From: Pseudomonadota bacterium
Lineage (GTDB): Bacteria; Pseudomonadota; Gammaproteobacteria; Burkholderiales; Thiobacillaceae
DNA: 34,037 nucleotides
Direction of reading: 5' to 3'
Assembly (NCBI GenBank): GCA_021820845.1
Contig: JAKADC010000007.1
Coordinates: 165,300-199,336, forward strand
The translations under genes and the position numbers were made by a program. A model generated the notes under the pieces. It was not told the DNA's origin and searched no databases. It worked only from the letters and a program-made list of their open reading frames with translations. This document shows, one piece after another, positions 23,577 through 33,385 of the stretch. Position 1 is the stretch's first letter. Every line of letters begins with the position of its first letter.

Positions 23577-25541
23577 TCAGGCCATCCTGGCGAGGGGCGT
23601 TCCGTCCGGTTCGTCCGCCAGCGCTTCCGCGACGCGCAGATTGAGGCGCGCGAGGCGGTCGAGCTGGTCGCGCACGGTTTCAATCGACGCTTCCAGTTCG
23701 GCGATCCGCTCGTCCAGCGTCTCGGTCGCGGCGTGGATGAGACTCACGCTTTCCAGCCGGCGCTTCAACTGCGTCTTGTGCTCGCGCACCTGGGTTTCCA
23801 TCGGCGCGATCAGCGCTTTCAGCCAGGCTTCGGTTTCGCTGTTGGCGAGCTCGAACACCTGCACCACCTTGCTTGCCAGCGTCTCGAAGAAGCGCGCCGT
23901 CAACTGGTTCTGGCCCACCGTCATCATCTTGAACACCGTGTTGAAGCGTTCGTCGAAGACGCGCTCCAGGCGCGCCATTTCCCGGTGGTATTTCTGCAGA
24001 CTGTGATCCGGCGGGCTGACGGCCGCCAGCCCGTGCTCGTCGCTGAATTTCCGGTACATCGCCGTCATCATCGCGCGGATTTCCCCGATGGTCGCCGCCG
24101 ACGCTTCCAGGTTGCCGTCGACCTCGCGGAAAAAGTGACCCATCGCCTCGCGCAGCCCCGCGCTGAAACGGCTTGTCTCCATTGCCCGCCGGGCATGACG
24201 GACCTCGCTGCGCAAGGCTTCCATGCCCAGCCGCTGACGCAGCGCCCCGACCTGCGTCGCGAACACGTTGCGCAGCGCGTAGAACTGCTCCAGACCGCGC
24301 TCGAACTGCTGCTTGTCCGCGTTGGCCTTCACCATCATGTGCCGGACGACGTCGCGGTTCTTGCCGCGCAGGCCCTGCAGTTCGTCGACCTGATCCTGGA
24401 TCGTGGCGAGCCGCGTTTCCAGCAGCTCGGTGGTCTTCACCACGACGTCCTCGACCGAAGCCCGGGTGGATTCGCTGACCAGCGCCTGCTTGCAGGGGAT
24501 GAGTTCCTGGCTGAGCGCCGCTTCCAGTTCGGGCAGGCGGCTTTTCGCCAGCAGCGCGGCGTCGCCTTTCACCTTGGCAACGAGCGCCTTGTGCGCCGAC
24601 ACCGGATAAAGCTGGCTTTGAGGCAGATCGAGCAGCGCCGCGCTGCTGGCGACCTGTCTGGCGATTTCGGCGTCGATTTGCGCCTCTGTCTTGAGTTCGT
24701 CCCACAGGCCGTCGATCTTGTTCAGCACGACCAGGCGCGCCCGGCTGGTTCCTTGCACCGGCGCGATGTACTGGCGCCAGATTTCGATGTCCGATTTCGT
24801 GACCCCGGTGTCCGCCGCCAGCAGGAACAGCACCGCATGGGCACTGGGCAGCATGCTGAGCGTGAGTTCGGGTTCGGTGCCGATGGCGTTCAGGCCCGGC
24901 GTATCGAGGATGACCAGCCCCTGCTTCAGCAGCGGATGGGGGAAGTTGATCAGCGCATGGCGCCAGCGCGGAATCGCGAGGGTGCCGTCGCACGCCAGCC
25001 CGCGCATCGTCTCTTCGTCGGCGGAATTGAGGAGGCCGAGGGCCTCCGCGGTGGCGGCGTCGACGTCGACGGTATCGGCGAGCCGCATCAGCGTTGCCCC
25101 GATCTCCTCGGCGGAATCGAGGTTGAGCGGGAATTCGGTCCAGGCGCCGGCGTCGCGCTTGAAGTCGGCGATGCTGCCGTCACGGCGCCGGGTCTCGATC
25201 GGCAGCAACCGCAGCGAGGGGCGGCGGAGCGGATCGAAGAACAGCTCGGTGGGGCACATCGTGGTGCGGCCGGCGGACGAGGGGAGCACCCGCTGCCGGT
25301 AATCCGAAAAGAAGATGGCGTTGATGAGCTCGGACTTGCCGCGCGAAAACTCGGCGACGACGGCGACGTTCAGCTTGTCGTCCTGCAGGCGCCCGAGTGC
25401 CTGGTTCAGTCGCATCTCGGATTCGGCATCGCCCAGTTCCTGCGCGTTGAGCCAGTCGCGCAGCGCCTCGACGCGCGCATGCACGTCGTTGCGCCAGGCG
25501 CTGTACTGCTCGAATTCGTCAACCAGCGTGGTGGATTTCAT
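23577..25541 (-). CDS. Dynamin-like GTPase
   Basis: Large bacterial dynamin-like protein of 654 aa. The GTPase domain has G1 AEFSRGKSELINAIFF at 63-78; the first P-loop residue is Ala rather than the usual Gly, as in many bacterial members. Switch I is TTMCPTE, G3 is LDTPGLNAIG and G4 is VVLNKIDGLWDEL. The rest is predicted long helices, with heptad-like stretches near the end (LDERIAELEASIETVRDQLDRL). No obvious transmembrane hairpin is seen, so membrane attachment would be through a paddle or partner. The role is unknown; relatives act in membrane fusion or repair and some in phage or stress tolerance. It is conserved-looking here beside housekeeping genes and shows no signs of transfer. 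Confidence 0.85.
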   Translation of the reverse strand: MKSTTLVDEFEQYSAWRNDVHARVEALRDWLNAQELGDAESEMRLNQALGRLQDDKLNVAVVAEFSRGKSELINAIFFSDYRQRVLPSSAGRTTMCPTELFFDPLRRPSLRLLPIETRRRDGSIADFKRDAGAWTEFPLNLDSAEEIGATLMRLADTVDVDAATAEALGLLNSADEETMRGLACDGTLAIPRWRHALINFPHPLLKQGLVILDTPGLNAIGTEPELTLSMLPSAHAVLFLLAADTGVTKSDIEIWRQYIAPVQGTSRARLVVLNKIDGLWDELKTEAQIDAEIARQVASSAALLDLPQSQLYPVSAHKALVAKVKGDAALLAKSRLPELEAALSQELIPCKQALVSESTRASVEDVVVKTTELLETRLATIQDQVDELQGLRGKNRDVVRHMMVKANADKQQFERGLEQFYALRNVFATQVGALRQRLGMEALRSEVRHARRAMETSRFSAGLREAMGHFFREVDGNLEASAATIGEIRAMMTAMYRKFSDEHGLAAVSPPDHSLQKYHREMARLERVFDERFNTVFKMMTVGQNQLTARFFETLASKVVQVFELANSETEAWLKALIAPMETQVREHKTQLKRRLESVSLIHAATETLDERIAELEASIETVRDQLDRLARLNLRVAEALADEPDGTPLARMA

Positions 25542-25610
25542 GAAGGCCGTTCGGGATAAGGCACAGCCGATTAACGGCGCACCCGCGGCAAACTTGACCT
25601 GGCGCGCGCG

Positions 25611-26423
25611 TCAGCGCTGGCAGGCAGGGCAGTAGAAGGTCGCGCGCTGCCCCTGCACGATGCGCCGGATCGGTGCGCCGCACGTCTTGCACGGCAGGCC
25701 CTCGCGATCGTAGACCCGCGTCTGCAGCTGGAAATAGCCCGGTTCGCCGTCGCTCGCGACGTAGTCGCGCAGCGAACTGCCGCCCGCGGCGATGGCCGCG
25801 GCCAGCACCCGCTTGATCGCCGCGACGAGCCGCGCGCAGGCCGGCCGGGTCAGGCGGCGCGCCGCGGTGCCGGGCCGGATGCCGGAATGGAACAGCGACT
25901 CGGAGGCATAGATGTTGCCGACGCCGACGACCACCTGCGCGTCCATGATGACCTGCTTGATCGCCGCACCGCGGCGCTGGCACTGCGCGTGCAGGTAGGC
26001 CGCGTCGAACGCGGGCGTCAGCGGCTCCGGCCCCAGATGGGCCAGGAGCGGATGACGGTCCGGGTCTTCGGTCCACAGAACGGCGCCGAAACGGCGCGGG
26101 TCGCGCAGCCGCAGCGCGGTGCCGTCGTCGAACAGCCAGTCGACATGATCGTGCAGCGCGGCGGGTTCGTCCGGTCCGGCCAGGCGCAGGCTGCCCGACA
26201 TGCCCAGGTGGACGATCTGCGTGGCGGTGCCGAAATCGAACAGCAGGTATTTGCCGCGCCGGGCGATTCCCTTGAGCGTCAGACCGCTCAGCCGGGCCTC
26301 GATATCGACCGGAACCGGCCAGCGCAGGCGCGGATCGCGCACGACGATCCGCACCAGGGTGCGATGCTGTAGCCGCGGCAGCAATCCCGCGCGGGTGGTT
26401 TCGACTTCGGGCAATTCGGGCAT
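25611..26423 (-). CDS. mutM: Formamidopyrimidine-DNA glycosylase MutM (Fpg)
   Basis: Base-excision repair enzyme removing 8-oxoguanine and formamidopyrimidines, 270 aa. The catalytic N-terminus is MPELPEVETTRAGLL (Pro2 nucleophile, Glu3, Glu6), the active-site lysine is in RRGKYLLFDFG, and HLGMSGSLR is present. The H2TH region is VVGVGNIYASESLFHSGIRP. The C-terminal zinc finger is CKTCG...CPACQR. The ATG at 26423 is required because Pro2 must be exposed. The gene lies 69 bp after the GTPase gene in the same direction and is divergent from the TPR gene. Confidence 0.97.
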   Translation of the reverse strand: MPELPEVETTRAGLLPRLQHRTLVRIVVRDPRLRWPVPVDIEARLSGLTLKGIARRGKYLLFDFGTATQIVHLGMSGSLRLAGPDEPAALHDHVDWLFDDGTALRLRDPRRFGAVLWTEDPDRHPLLAHLGPEPLTPAFDAAYLHAQCQRRGAAIKQVIMDAQVVVGVGNIYASESLFHSGIRPGTAARRLTRPACARLVAAIKRVLAAAIAAGGSSLRDYVASDGEPGYFQLQTRVYDREGLPCKTCGAPIRRIVQGQRATFYCPACQR

Positions 26424-26630
26424 GGCGGCTGTGATGATGCGGCAGCGACGCGCTGCGCGGGGCATTCGGCGTTCGTCCCCACGGGGAACCGAACCGGTCA
26501 GCGCCATTCTATATAACGCGCGGTGTCCCTGAAACGTCCCCTCTTGAGCGCACGGCTCGCAGCCCGTCGTCGCGTCCCATTCGCGGCAGCGGCAAGGGTG
26601 AACCTTGCTCACAGGAAGGCCTCCAACGCT

Positions 26631-26636
26631 TAGAAT
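26631..26636 (+). promoter_or_regulatory. Possible -10 element of the TPR-lolB-ispE operon
   Basis: TAGAAT lies 31 bp before the ATG at 26668. No good -35 is present at standard spacing (the nearest TTGCTC is 20 bp away), so this is a weak call. Confidence 0.3.
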
Positions 26637-26667
26637 CGTGGCAAGCAACCCCTCAACAAGGCACAAC

Positions 26668-28431
26668 ATGGCATCCCTCAAGACCCTCCCTCTCTACGCG
26701 CTGCTGGCGCTCGCGACCGCATGCAGCCAGCTGGGCGTCAAGGCGCCGCAGCCCGCCGCCGCGGCGCCCGAGGCGCAGCAATCCGCCGAGGGAGGGGAGG
26801 AGGCCGCCGCCCCGCAGGACGCGGACGCGGCAGCAAAGGCCGCATTGCCCAGGCAAGCGCTCACCCCCGATATCCTGTTCAAGTTCCTCGTCGCCGAGGT
26901 GGCCGGCCAACGCGGCGAGATCGGCGTCGCGCGGACGAACTACCTCGCGCTCGCGCGGCAGACGCACGACCCCCGCATCGCCCGCCGCGCGGCCGAGGTA
27001 TCGATGTTCGCCCATGATCCGGCCGGGGCGCTGGAAGCCACCCGCCTGTGGGCGGCGGCCGAGCCCGGTTCCGAGCCGGCCCAGCAGACGCTGGCCGTCC
27101 TGCTGCTGAACGCAGGCAAGGTCGACGAGGCGGAGCCCGTTCTCAGGGGGCTGCTGAAGAAGGACCCGGCGAACGGCTTTCTTCACCTGACCGCCGTCCT
27201 CGGAAAAACCCGCGGCTCGCAGGCGGGGCTCGACCTGGTTCAACGGCTGGCCACCGATTTTCCGGCTCTGCCAGAGGCGCAATTCGCCGTGGCGCAGGCC
27301 GCCGCGAGTGCCGGCCGCAATGACACGGCGATCGCGGCGCTGAAGCGGGCCGACGAGCTTCGCCCCGGCTGGGAGCCCGCGGGATTGATGCACGCCCAGA
27401 TACTCGACGATGCCTCGCACGCCGATTCGCTCGCCTTCATGCAGCGCTTCCTCACCGCGCATCCCGGTGCGCGCGAGATGCGCCTGGCGTATGCGCGCGT
27501 CCTGGTGAGCGCGAACCGGCTCGACGAGGCGCGGCGGCAATTCGCACGCCTGACGAAGGATTTTCCGCGCAATGCCGAAGTGAGTTTTGCGGCAGGCCTG
27601 CTGTCCCTGCAGATGGGGGACGCCGAGGCGGCGCGCAATTTTCTGACGCAGGCGCTGGAATACGATCCGCGCGATCCCGACGCCGTGCAGTATTACCTCG
27701 GACAGACCGCGGAGCAGCTGAAGCAGCCCGACGCCGCCGCGGCGCATTACGCGACGATCAAATCGGGCAATTACCTGGTTCCGGCGCGCGCGCGGCAGGC
27801 GGCGCTGCTGGCAAGTGCCGGCAAGCTGGACGAGGCGCGCGCGCTGCTGAACGCGACCCGCGGCGAAAACGATGCGCAAAACGTGCGACTGATCCAGGCT
27901 CAGGCCGAACTCATGCGCGACAGCAAGCGGTACGCCGCCGCCTTCGACGCGCTGTCGGAGGGGCTCAAGCGTTATCCCGATTCGGCGGACTTGCTGTACG
28001 ACCATGCCATGGCCGCGGAGAAACTCGGCAAGCTCGACGTGCTGGAGGCGGACCTGCGCCGCGTGATCGTGCTGCGCCCGGACGACGCGCAGGCCTACAA
28101 CGCACTCGGCTACACGCTCGCCGATCGGACCCAGCGCCTGACCGAAGCGGTTGCGCTGCTCGACAAGGCGCTGGCGCTGGCGCCGGACGATCCCTTCATT
28201 CTCGACAGCGTGGGCTGGGCGCAATACCGGTCGGGCAATCTGGCGCGCGCGCAGGGCTATCTCGAACGCGCGTACAAGGCGCGTCCCGACCCTGAGATCG
28301 CCGCCCACCTGGGCGAAGTGCTGTGGGTGCGCGGCCAGCGCGACGCGGCGGGCAAGCTCTGGCAAAGCAGCCTGCAATCCCATCCGCAGAACGAGGTGCT
28401 GCTGGAAACGCTGCGCCGCTTCAAGCCCTGA
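26668..28431 (+). CDS. Tetratricopeptide-repeat lipoprotein
   Basis: Outer- or inner-membrane-anchored TPR protein of 587 aa. It starts MASLKTLPLYALLALATAC with a lipobox ending in Cys19. An Ala/Gln/Glu-rich low-complexity linker (about 25-60) is followed by repeated TPR helix pairs, for example ARRAAEVSMFAHDPAGALEA, NRLDEARRQFARLTKDFPRN, GDAEAARNFLTQALEYDPRD and TEAVALLDKALALAPDDPF. No enzyme domain is visible; TPR arrays usually assemble protein complexes. The ATG at 26668 gives the lipoprotein signal. The stop TGA overlaps the lolB ATG by one base (TGATG at 28429-28433), so it is coupled to lolB and may help envelope biogenesis. Confidence 0.85.
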   Translation: MASLKTLPLYALLALATACSQLGVKAPQPAAAAPEAQQSAEGGEEAAAPQDADAAAKAALPRQALTPDILFKFLVAEVAGQRGEIGVARTNYLALARQTHDPRIARRAAEVSMFAHDPAGALEATRLWAAAEPGSEPAQQTLAVLLLNAGKVDEAEPVLRGLLKKDPANGFLHLTAVLGKTRGSQAGLDLVQRLATDFPALPEAQFAVAQAAASAGRNDTAIAALKRADELRPGWEPAGLMHAQILDDASHADSLAFMQRFLTAHPGAREMRLAYARVLVSANRLDEARRQFARLTKDFPRNAEVSFAAGLLSLQMGDAEAARNFLTQALEYDPRDPDAVQYYLGQTAEQLKQPDAAAAHYATIKSGNYLVPARARQAALLASAGKLDEARALLNATRGENDAQNVRLIQAQAELMRDSKRYAAAFDALSEGLKRYPDSADLLYDHAMAAEKLGKLDVLEADLRRVIVLRPDDAQAYNALGYTLADRTQRLTEAVALLDKALALAPDDPFILDSVGWAQYRSGNLARAQGYLERAYKARPDPEIAAHLGEVLWVRGQRDAAGKLWQSSLQSHPQNEVLLETLRRFKP

Positions 28432-28988
28432 TGCGCGTCTCGACCGCAACGGCGCTGCTGGCGCTGCTTCTTGGAGGCTGCGCCACCGTCGCCCCGCCCC
28501 CCCCGCCCGTCGAAGCGCGCGTTCCGGCCGAAAACTGGACCCTGCAGGGCCGGATCGGCGTGCACAGCGACGAACAGAACCTGTCCGGCCAGATCCGTTG
28601 GCAGCATCGCGACGACCGCGACGAGCTGCTGATGACCTCGCCGCTGGGGCAGGGCGTCGCGCGCATCGTTCGCGACGGCGAAGGCGTGACGCTCGAGATG
28701 CCAAACCGGCCGCCGCGTCACGCCCGCGATGCCGATACCCTGACGCGCGAGGCGCTGGGCTACGTGCTGCCGGTCAACGGCCTGACGTGGTGGGTGCAGG
28801 CGCGCCCGGCGCCCGGCCGCGTCTTTGATGCGAAGCGCGACGCATCCGGCCGCCTGGCGCAACTGAAGCAGGACGGCTGGACGATCGACTACCTGCAGTA
28901 CGGCGACGACGCGCGTCCGCGCAAGCTGACGGTCGTGCGCGAAGGCCTGGAAATCCGGCTGGTCGCCGACAGCTGGCAAAGCGAATGA
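28431..28988 (+). CDS. lolB: Outer-membrane lipoprotein receptor LolB
   Basis: Receives lipoproteins from LolA and inserts them into the outer membrane, 185 aa. The lipoprotein signal MRVSTATALLALLLGGC places Cys17 after LGG. The LolB domain has NWTLQGRIGVHSDEQNLSGQIRW, LLMTSPLGQGVARIVRDGEG, ALGYVLPVNGLTWWVQARP and GWTIDYLQY. It overlaps ispE by 4 bp, the standard lolB-ispE arrangement of beta- and gammaproteobacteria. Confidence 0.94.
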   Translation: MRVSTATALLALLLGGCATVAPPPPPVEARVPAENWTLQGRIGVHSDEQNLSGQIRWQHRDDRDELLMTSPLGQGVARIVRDGEGVTLEMPNRPPRHARDADTLTREALGYVLPVNGLTWWVQARPAPGRVFDAKRDASGRLAQLKQDGWTIDYLQYGDDARPRKLTVVREGLEIRLVADSWQSE

Positions 28989-29818
28989 GCCACGCCTACC
29001 CCGCCCCCGCCAAGCTCAACCTGTTCCTCCACGTCGTCGGCCGGCGCGCGGACGGCTATCACCTGCTGCAGAGCGTATTCCGGCTGATCGACCGCGCCGA
29101 TACGGTGCACCTGGACGTGCGCGACGACGGCCGGGTGGTGCGCGAGTGCGACTTGCCGGGGGTGCCGGAAGACCGCGACCTGACGGTGCGCGCGGCGCGT
29201 CTTTTGCAGGCGCATGCGCCGGGCGAGGCGGGGGTGAGCATCCGGCTGGAGAAGGTCCTGCCGATGGGCGGGGGGCTCGGCGGCGGCAGTTCGGACGCCG
29301 CCACCGTGCTGCTGGCCCTGAACCGGCTCTGGGAGGTCGACCTGCCGCGCGAAGCCCTGCAGAAGCTCGCCCTGCAACTGGGCGCCGACGTGCCGGTGTT
29401 CGTGTATGGCCAGACGGCGTTCGCCGAAGGCGTGGGCGAAATCCTGCGCCCGGTGAGCGCGCCGCCTGCCTGGTATGTCGTGCTGGTGCCGCCGGTCGAG
29501 GTGCCGACCGCCGCAATTTTTGCCGCGCCGGAATTGACACGCAACACGCCACCCCTCAAAATAGCGCCCTTTTCCGCAGGCATGGGTCGAAACGACCTGC
29601 AGTCCGTCGTCGCCGGACGCTATCCCGAAGTCGCGCTTCATCTCGAATGGCTGGCGAATTTCGGCGAGGCGCGAGTGACCGGTTCCGGGGCCTGCGTGTT
29701 TGCATCGTTCGAAACGGAACAGGCGGCGCGGAGCGTGCTGCGCCAGCTGCCGGAAACGATGCGGGGTTTTGTGGCGCAAGGGCTCGACCGGCATCCGCTG
29801 TACGAGTATTGCGACTGA
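28985..29818 (+). CDS. ispE: 4-diphosphocytidyl-2-C-methyl-D-erythritol kinase IspE
   Basis: GHMP kinase of the MEP isoprenoid pathway, 277 aa. The N-terminal substrate motif is YPAPAKLNLFLHVVGRRADGYH, and the ATP loop PMGGGLGGGSSDAATVL is at about 95-111. The C-terminal motif is EARVTGSGACVFASF. All are intact and the length is normal. It is coupled to lolB and followed at 16 bp by tRNA-Gln. Confidence 0.96.
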   Translation: MSHAYPAPAKLNLFLHVVGRRADGYHLLQSVFRLIDRADTVHLDVRDDGRVVRECDLPGVPEDRDLTVRAARLLQAHAPGEAGVSIRLEKVLPMGGGLGGGSSDAATVLLALNRLWEVDLPREALQKLALQLGADVPVFVYGQTAFAEGVGEILRPVSAPPAWYVVLVPPVEVPTAAIFAAPELTRNTPPLKIAPFSAGMGRNDLQSVVAGRYPEVALHLEWLANFGEARVTGSGACVFASFETEQAARSVLRQLPETMRGFVAQGLDRHPLYEYCD

Positions 29819-29834
29819 GCAGCACCCGAATTAT

Positions 29835-29909
29835 TGGGGAGTCGCCAAGTGGTAAGGCATCGGATTTTGATTCCGACATTCGTAGGTTCGATCCCTACCT
29901 CCCCAGCCA
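29835..29909 (+). tRNA. tRNA-Gln (TTG), CCA encoded
   Basis: 75 nt. The acceptor stem TGGGGAG pairs with CTCCCCA (29899-29905). The D arm is GCCAAGTGGTAAGGC. The anticodon arm is CGGATTTTGATTCCG, with TTG in the loop. The T arm is GTAGGTTCGATCCCTAC, then discriminator G and CCA. It sits in the usual ispE-tRNA-Gln-prs order. Confidence 0.96.
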
Positions 29910-29917
29910 GTTAAGCG

Positions 29918-29943
29918 AACAGCCGCCGGTGGCGGCTGTTTTT
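29918..29943 (+). terminator. Intrinsic terminator after tRNA-Gln
   Basis: AACAGCCGCC (29918-29927), loop GGT, GGCGGCTGTT (29931-29940), then TTT and TGTT. A perfect 10-bp stem directly followed by Ts: a classic rho-independent terminator separating lolB-ispE-tRNA from prs. Confidence 0.9.
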
Positions 29944-29981
29944 GTTGCGGTATCGGTCCACCGAGAGCGTCGGAGATGCGC

Positions 29982-30932
29982 GTGTCCATAGACAACTTGA
30001 TGGTGTTCAGCGGAAATGCCAACCCGCGTCTGGCCAGCGACGTCGCGCGCCATCTGAACATCCATCTCGGTCGCGCCACGGTGGCGCGGTTCTCCGACGG
30101 CGAGGTGATGGTCGAGATCCTCGAGAACGTGCGCGGCAAGGACGTGTTCGTGCTGCAGTCGACCTGCCAGCCGACCAACGACCACCTGATGGAAGTGATG
30201 GTCATGGTCGACGCGCTGAAGCGGGCCTCCGCGGGCCGCATCACCGCCGCGATCCCGTATTACGGCTATGCGCGCCAGGACCGGCGCACCCGCTCGGCGC
30301 GCGTGGCGATCACGGCAAAAGTCGTGGCCAACATGCTGCAGGGGGCGGGGATCGACCGCCTGCTGACGATGGACCTGCACTCGGACCAGATTCAGGGCTT
30401 TTTCGACATCCCGGTCGACAACATCTATTCCAGTCCGATCCTGCTGGGCGACATCTGGAAGCGCAACCATCCGAACCTGATGGTGGTGTCGCCCGACGTC
30501 GGCGGCGTGGTGCGGGCCCGCGCGATCGCCAAGCGCCTGGAGTGCGATCTGGCGATCATCGACAAGCGGCGTCCCAAGCCCAACGTGGCGAAGGTGATGC
30601 ACATCATCGGCGACGTGAAGGACCGCACCTGCATCATCATGGACGACATGGTCGACACCGCCAACACCCTGTGCGAGGCGGCCAACGCGCTCAAGGAGCA
30701 TGGCGCCAAGAAGGTGATGGCGTACTGCACGCACGCCGTGCTCTCGGGCAGCGCCGCCGAACGCGTGGCGAATTCCGCGATCGACGAACTGGTGGTGACC
30801 GACACGATCCCGCTGCGCGACGACGCGCGCGCATGCAAGAAAATCCGGCAATTGTCGGTGGCTGAACTGCTCGCGGAAACGATCCGCCGCATCAGCAACG
30901 AAGATTCCGTCAGTTCGCTCTTCATCGAATAG
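29982..30932 (+). CDS. prs: Ribose-phosphate pyrophosphokinase Prs
   Basis: Makes PRPP from ribose-5-phosphate and ATP for nucleotide, His and Trp synthesis. Starting at GTG 29982 it is 316 aa (E. coli 315) and reads [17 protein letters not shown]. This start has GGAG six bases upstream (29972-29975). The ATG at 29976 in the same frame has no spacing for a ribosome-binding site. Other motifs are [25 protein letters not shown], the metal site [15 protein letters not shown], the flexible loop DKRRPKPN and the PRPP-binding loop [10 protein letters not shown]. It is followed at 88 bp by rplY. Confidence 0.96.
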   Translation: MSIDNLMVFSGNANPRLASDVARHLNIHLGRATVARFSDGEVMVEILENVRGKDVFVLQSTCQPTNDHLMEVMVMVDALKRASAGRITAAIPYYGYARQDRRTRSARVAITAKVVANMLQGAGIDRLLTMDLHSDQIQGFFDIPVDNIYSSPILLGDIWKRNHPNLMVVSPDVGGVVRARAIAKRLECDLAIIDKRRPKPNVAKVMHIIGDVKDRTCIIMDDMVDTANTLCEAANALKEHGAKKVMAYCTHAVLSGSAAERVANSAIDELVVTDTIPLRDDARACKKIRQLSVAELLAETIRRISNEDSVSSLFIE

Positions 30933-30944
30933 CGGGCCGGGAAT

Positions 30945-30996
30945 GCCCCTGGTCGCGGGGGCTTTGCGCATGCATCGACCATTTTCGGCGATGCAT
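30945..30996 (+). repeat. Two stem-loops between prs and rplY
   Basis: GCCCC (30945-30949) pairs with GGGGC (30958-30962) and is followed by TTT, a short terminator-like hairpin. Then ATGCATCG (30970-30977) pairs perfectly with CGATGCAT (30989-30996) across an 11-nt loop. The second lies 24 bp before the rplY ATG, so it is a candidate leader structure for L25 control. Confidence 0.4.
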
Positions 30997-31020
30997 CATC
31001 AGGTAAATTGGAGAAACAAC

Positions 31021-31638
31021 ATGGAAATCGAAGTCATCGCCGCCAAGCGTGAATTGCAAGGTACGGGTGCGAGCCGCCGTCTGCGTCACGCCGGCAAAGT
31101 CCCCGGCATCGTCTACGGCGGCTCGGCCGCCCCGGTGCAGATCGAACTGGACCACAATGCGCTGTACCACGCGCTGCGCAAGGAAGCCTTCCACGCCTCG
31201 GTGCTTTCGCTGAACATCGACGGCGCCAAGGAATCGGTCCTGCTGCGCGACACGCAGTGGCACCCCTACAAGCAGCAGGTGCTGCACGTCGACTTCCAGC
31301 GTGTCGACAAGGCGCAAAAGATTCACGTCAAGGTCCCGCTGCACTTCCTCAACGCCGACGTTGCGCCGGGGGTCAAGACCGGCGGCGGCAAGCCGCATCA
31401 CATCGTGACCGAACTCGACGTTCAGTGCCTGCCCGGCAGCCTGCCCGAGTTCATCGAGGTCGACATGGGCCAGCTCGAAGTGGGCCATTCGATTCATGCC
31501 AACGACCTGACCCTGCCGGCCGGCGTCGAACTGGTTGCCCACGTCAAGCAGGAAAACCCCGCTGTCGCGTCGGTCAGTGCGCCCAAGGGCGGCGCCGCTG
31601 AAGAAGCGCCTGCTGCGCCCGCCGCACCCGCGGCGTAA
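31021..31638 (+). CDS. rplY: 50S ribosomal protein L25/general stress protein Ctc
   Basis: 5S rRNA-binding ribosomal protein of 205 aa, the long two-domain Ctc form. The N-terminal L25 domain starts [20 protein letters not shown] and contains KVPGIVYGG. The C-terminal TL5-like beta domain includes [19 protein letters not shown] and the [22 protein letters not shown] motif. An Ala/Pro/Glu tail ends the protein. The ATG at 31021 has GGAG at 31010-31013. It is in the prs-rplY-pth-ychF order usual in this group. Confidence 0.96.
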   Translation: MEIEVIAAKRELQGTGASRRLRHAGKVPGIVYGGSAAPVQIELDHNALYHALRKEAFHASVLSLNIDGAKESVLLRDTQWHPYKQQVLHVDFQRVDKAQKIHVKVPLHFLNADVAPGVKTGGGKPHHIVTELDVQCLPGSLPEFIEVDMGQLEVGHSIHANDLTLPAGVELVAHVKQENPAVASVSAPKGGAAEEAPAAPAAPAA

Positions 31639-31682
31639 GGCGGAGTACGCGACCCCTTGCGGGTTGCGTATCGTGTCGCGGC

Positions 31683-32276
31683 ATGACAGCCCCCCGCCTG
31701 ATTGTCGGTCTCGGTAATCCTGGGCGCGACTACGAAGAAACCCGGCACAATGCCGGGTTTTGGTTTTGCGCGCGGCTCGCGCAGGCGCGGGGCGTCGCGC
31801 TCGCGCCCGAGTCGCGCTTTCACGGCATCGTCGGGCGCGGTCCCGGAACCGCGTGGATGCTGCTGCCGCAGACCTTCATGAATCGTTCCGGCCAGGCTGT
31901 CGGCGCGCTTGCACGCTTCCGTCGCATCGCCCCGGCCGAAATCCTGGTGGTGCACGACGAGCTCGACATCCCGCCCGGACAGTTGCGCCTGAAATTCGGT
32001 GGCGGCATGGGCGGGCACAACGGCCTCAAGGACATCACGGCGCATCTCGGCACGCAGGATTACTGGCGTCTGCGCATCGGCATCGGGCATCCGGGCGACC
32101 GCAGCGAGGTCGTGAACTACGTGCTGAAGCCGCCGCGGCGCGAGGAGCAGGTCGACATCGACGCGGCGATCGAGCGCGCGCTCGGCCTCATGCCGCTGAT
32201 TGAAAAAGGCGAGTGGAACGCGGCCACCCAGCGTGCCAACACCAATCCGGCCAAACCCAAACTGGAAACCCCATGA
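31683..32276 (+). CDS. pth: Peptidyl-tRNA hydrolase Pth
   Basis: Releases stalled peptidyl-tRNA, 197 aa. [21 protein letters not shown] carries the catalytic His (about 22) and conserved Asn residues. The catalytic Asp is in [21 protein letters not shown], and GGHNGLKDI and [10 protein letters not shown] follow. The end overlaps ychF by 4 bp. A strong terminator-like hairpin lies inside its first 30 codons (31738-31760). Confidence 0.97.
   Translation: MTAPRLIVGLGNPGRDYEETRHNAGFWFCARLAQARGVALAPESRFHGIVGRGPGTAWMLLPQTFMNRSGQAVGALARFRRIAPAEILVVHDELDIPPGQLRLKFGGGMGGHNGLKDITAHLGTQDYWRLRIGIGHPGDRSEVVNYVLKPPRREEQVDIDAAIERALGLMPLIEKGEWNAATQRANTNPAKPKLETP
31738..31760 (+). terminator. Terminator-like hairpin inside the start of pth
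   Basis: AAACCCGGC (31738-31746), loop ACAAT, GCCGGGTTT (31752-31760), then TGGTTTTG. A perfect 9-bp stem with a T-rich tail, within codons for the catalytic RHNAGF segment. It could attenuate pth-ychF transcription when the leader is poorly translated, or be a by-product of coding constraint. Confidence 0.4.
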
Positions 32277-33364
32277 GTCTCAAATGCGGCATCGTTGGCC
32301 TGCCCAACGTCGGAAAATCCACCCTGTTCAACGCGCTGACCCAGGCGGGCATCGCCGCGGAAAACTATCCCTTCTGCACCATCGAGCCGAATACCGGCGT
32401 GGTCGAGGTGCCCGATCCGCGCCTCGCGCAGCTGGCCGAGATCATCAATCCGCAACGGGTCGTGCCGGCGATCGTCGAGTTCGTCGACATCGCCGGCCTC
32501 GTCGCGGGCGCATCCAAGGGCGAGGGCCTCGGCAACCAGTTTCTCGCGAACATCCGCGAAACCGACGCGATCTGCCACGTCGTGCGCTGTTTTCACGACG
32601 AAAACGTGATCCACGTCGCCGGCAAGGTCGATCCATTGTCCGACGTCGAGACCATCGCCACCGAACTCGCGCTCGCCGATCTCGCGAGCGCCGAAAAGGC
32701 GCTGGCGCGCTATGAAAAACCGGCGCGCGCGGGCGACAAGGAAGCGCAGAAGATGGTCGCGGCGCTCAAGCCCGTGGTCGCCGCCCTCAACGAAGGCCAT
32801 CCTGCGCGCACCGCGGGTCTGGACGCCGAAGGCCTCGCCGCGATCAGGCCCCTATGCCTGATGACGATGAAGCCGACCTTGTATGTCGCCAACGTGAGCG
32901 AGGACGGCTTCCACGACAACGCGATGCTGGATGCACTGAAAGCCTTCGCCGAGAAGGAAGGCGCGCCGGTCGTCGCGGTATGCGCGGCGCTGGAGGCCGA
33001 ATTGCAGGAGCTGGCGCCCGAAGATCGCGTCGAGTATCTGAAGGAGCTCGGCTGGGACGAGCCGGGGCTCAATCGGCTGATCCGCGCGGCCTACGACCTG
33101 CTCGGCCTGCAGACCTACTTCACCGCCGGGGTCAAGGAAGTGCGCGCGTGGACGATCCACAAGGGCGACACCGCGCCGCAGGCGGCGGGCGTGATCCACA
33201 CCGACTTCGAGCGCGGCTTCATCCGTGCGCAGACCATTTCGTTCGACGATTTCGTCGCGTGCAAGGGCGAGCAGGGCGCCAAGGAGGCCGGCAAGATGCG
33301 CGCGGAAGGCAAGGAGTATGTCGTCAAGGATGGCGATGTCATGAATTTCCTGTTCAATGTGTGA
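32273..33364 (+). CDS. ychF: Redox-regulated ribosome-binding ATPase YchF
   Basis: Obg-family P-loop protein of 363 aa, the same length as typical YchF/OLA1. G1 is [14 protein letters not shown]. Further motifs are [14 protein letters not shown] and G3 [17 protein letters not shown]. The G4 position reads NVSE instead of NKxD, the change that makes this family prefer ATP. The helical coiled-coil insert (about 130-200) and a C-terminal TGS domain ([22 protein letters not shown] onward) are present. The start ATG overlaps the pth stop (ATGA, 32273-32276). Confidence 0.97.
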   Translation: MSLKCGIVGLPNVGKSTLFNALTQAGIAAENYPFCTIEPNTGVVEVPDPRLAQLAEIINPQRVVPAIVEFVDIAGLVAGASKGEGLGNQFLANIRETDAICHVVRCFHDENVIHVAGKVDPLSDVETIATELALADLASAEKALARYEKPARAGDKEAQKMVAALKPVVAALNEGHPARTAGLDAEGLAAIRPLCLMTMKPTLYVANVSEDGFHDNAMLDALKAFAEKEGAPVVAVCAALEAELQELAPEDRVEYLKELGWDEPGLNRLIRAAYDLLGLQTYFTAGVKEVRAWTIHKGDTAPQAAGVIHTDFERGFIRAQTISFDDFVACKGEQGAKEAGKMRAEGKEYVVKDGDVMNFLFNV

Positions 33365-33385
33365 GGAACGCGGGTTTTTTGCCGT

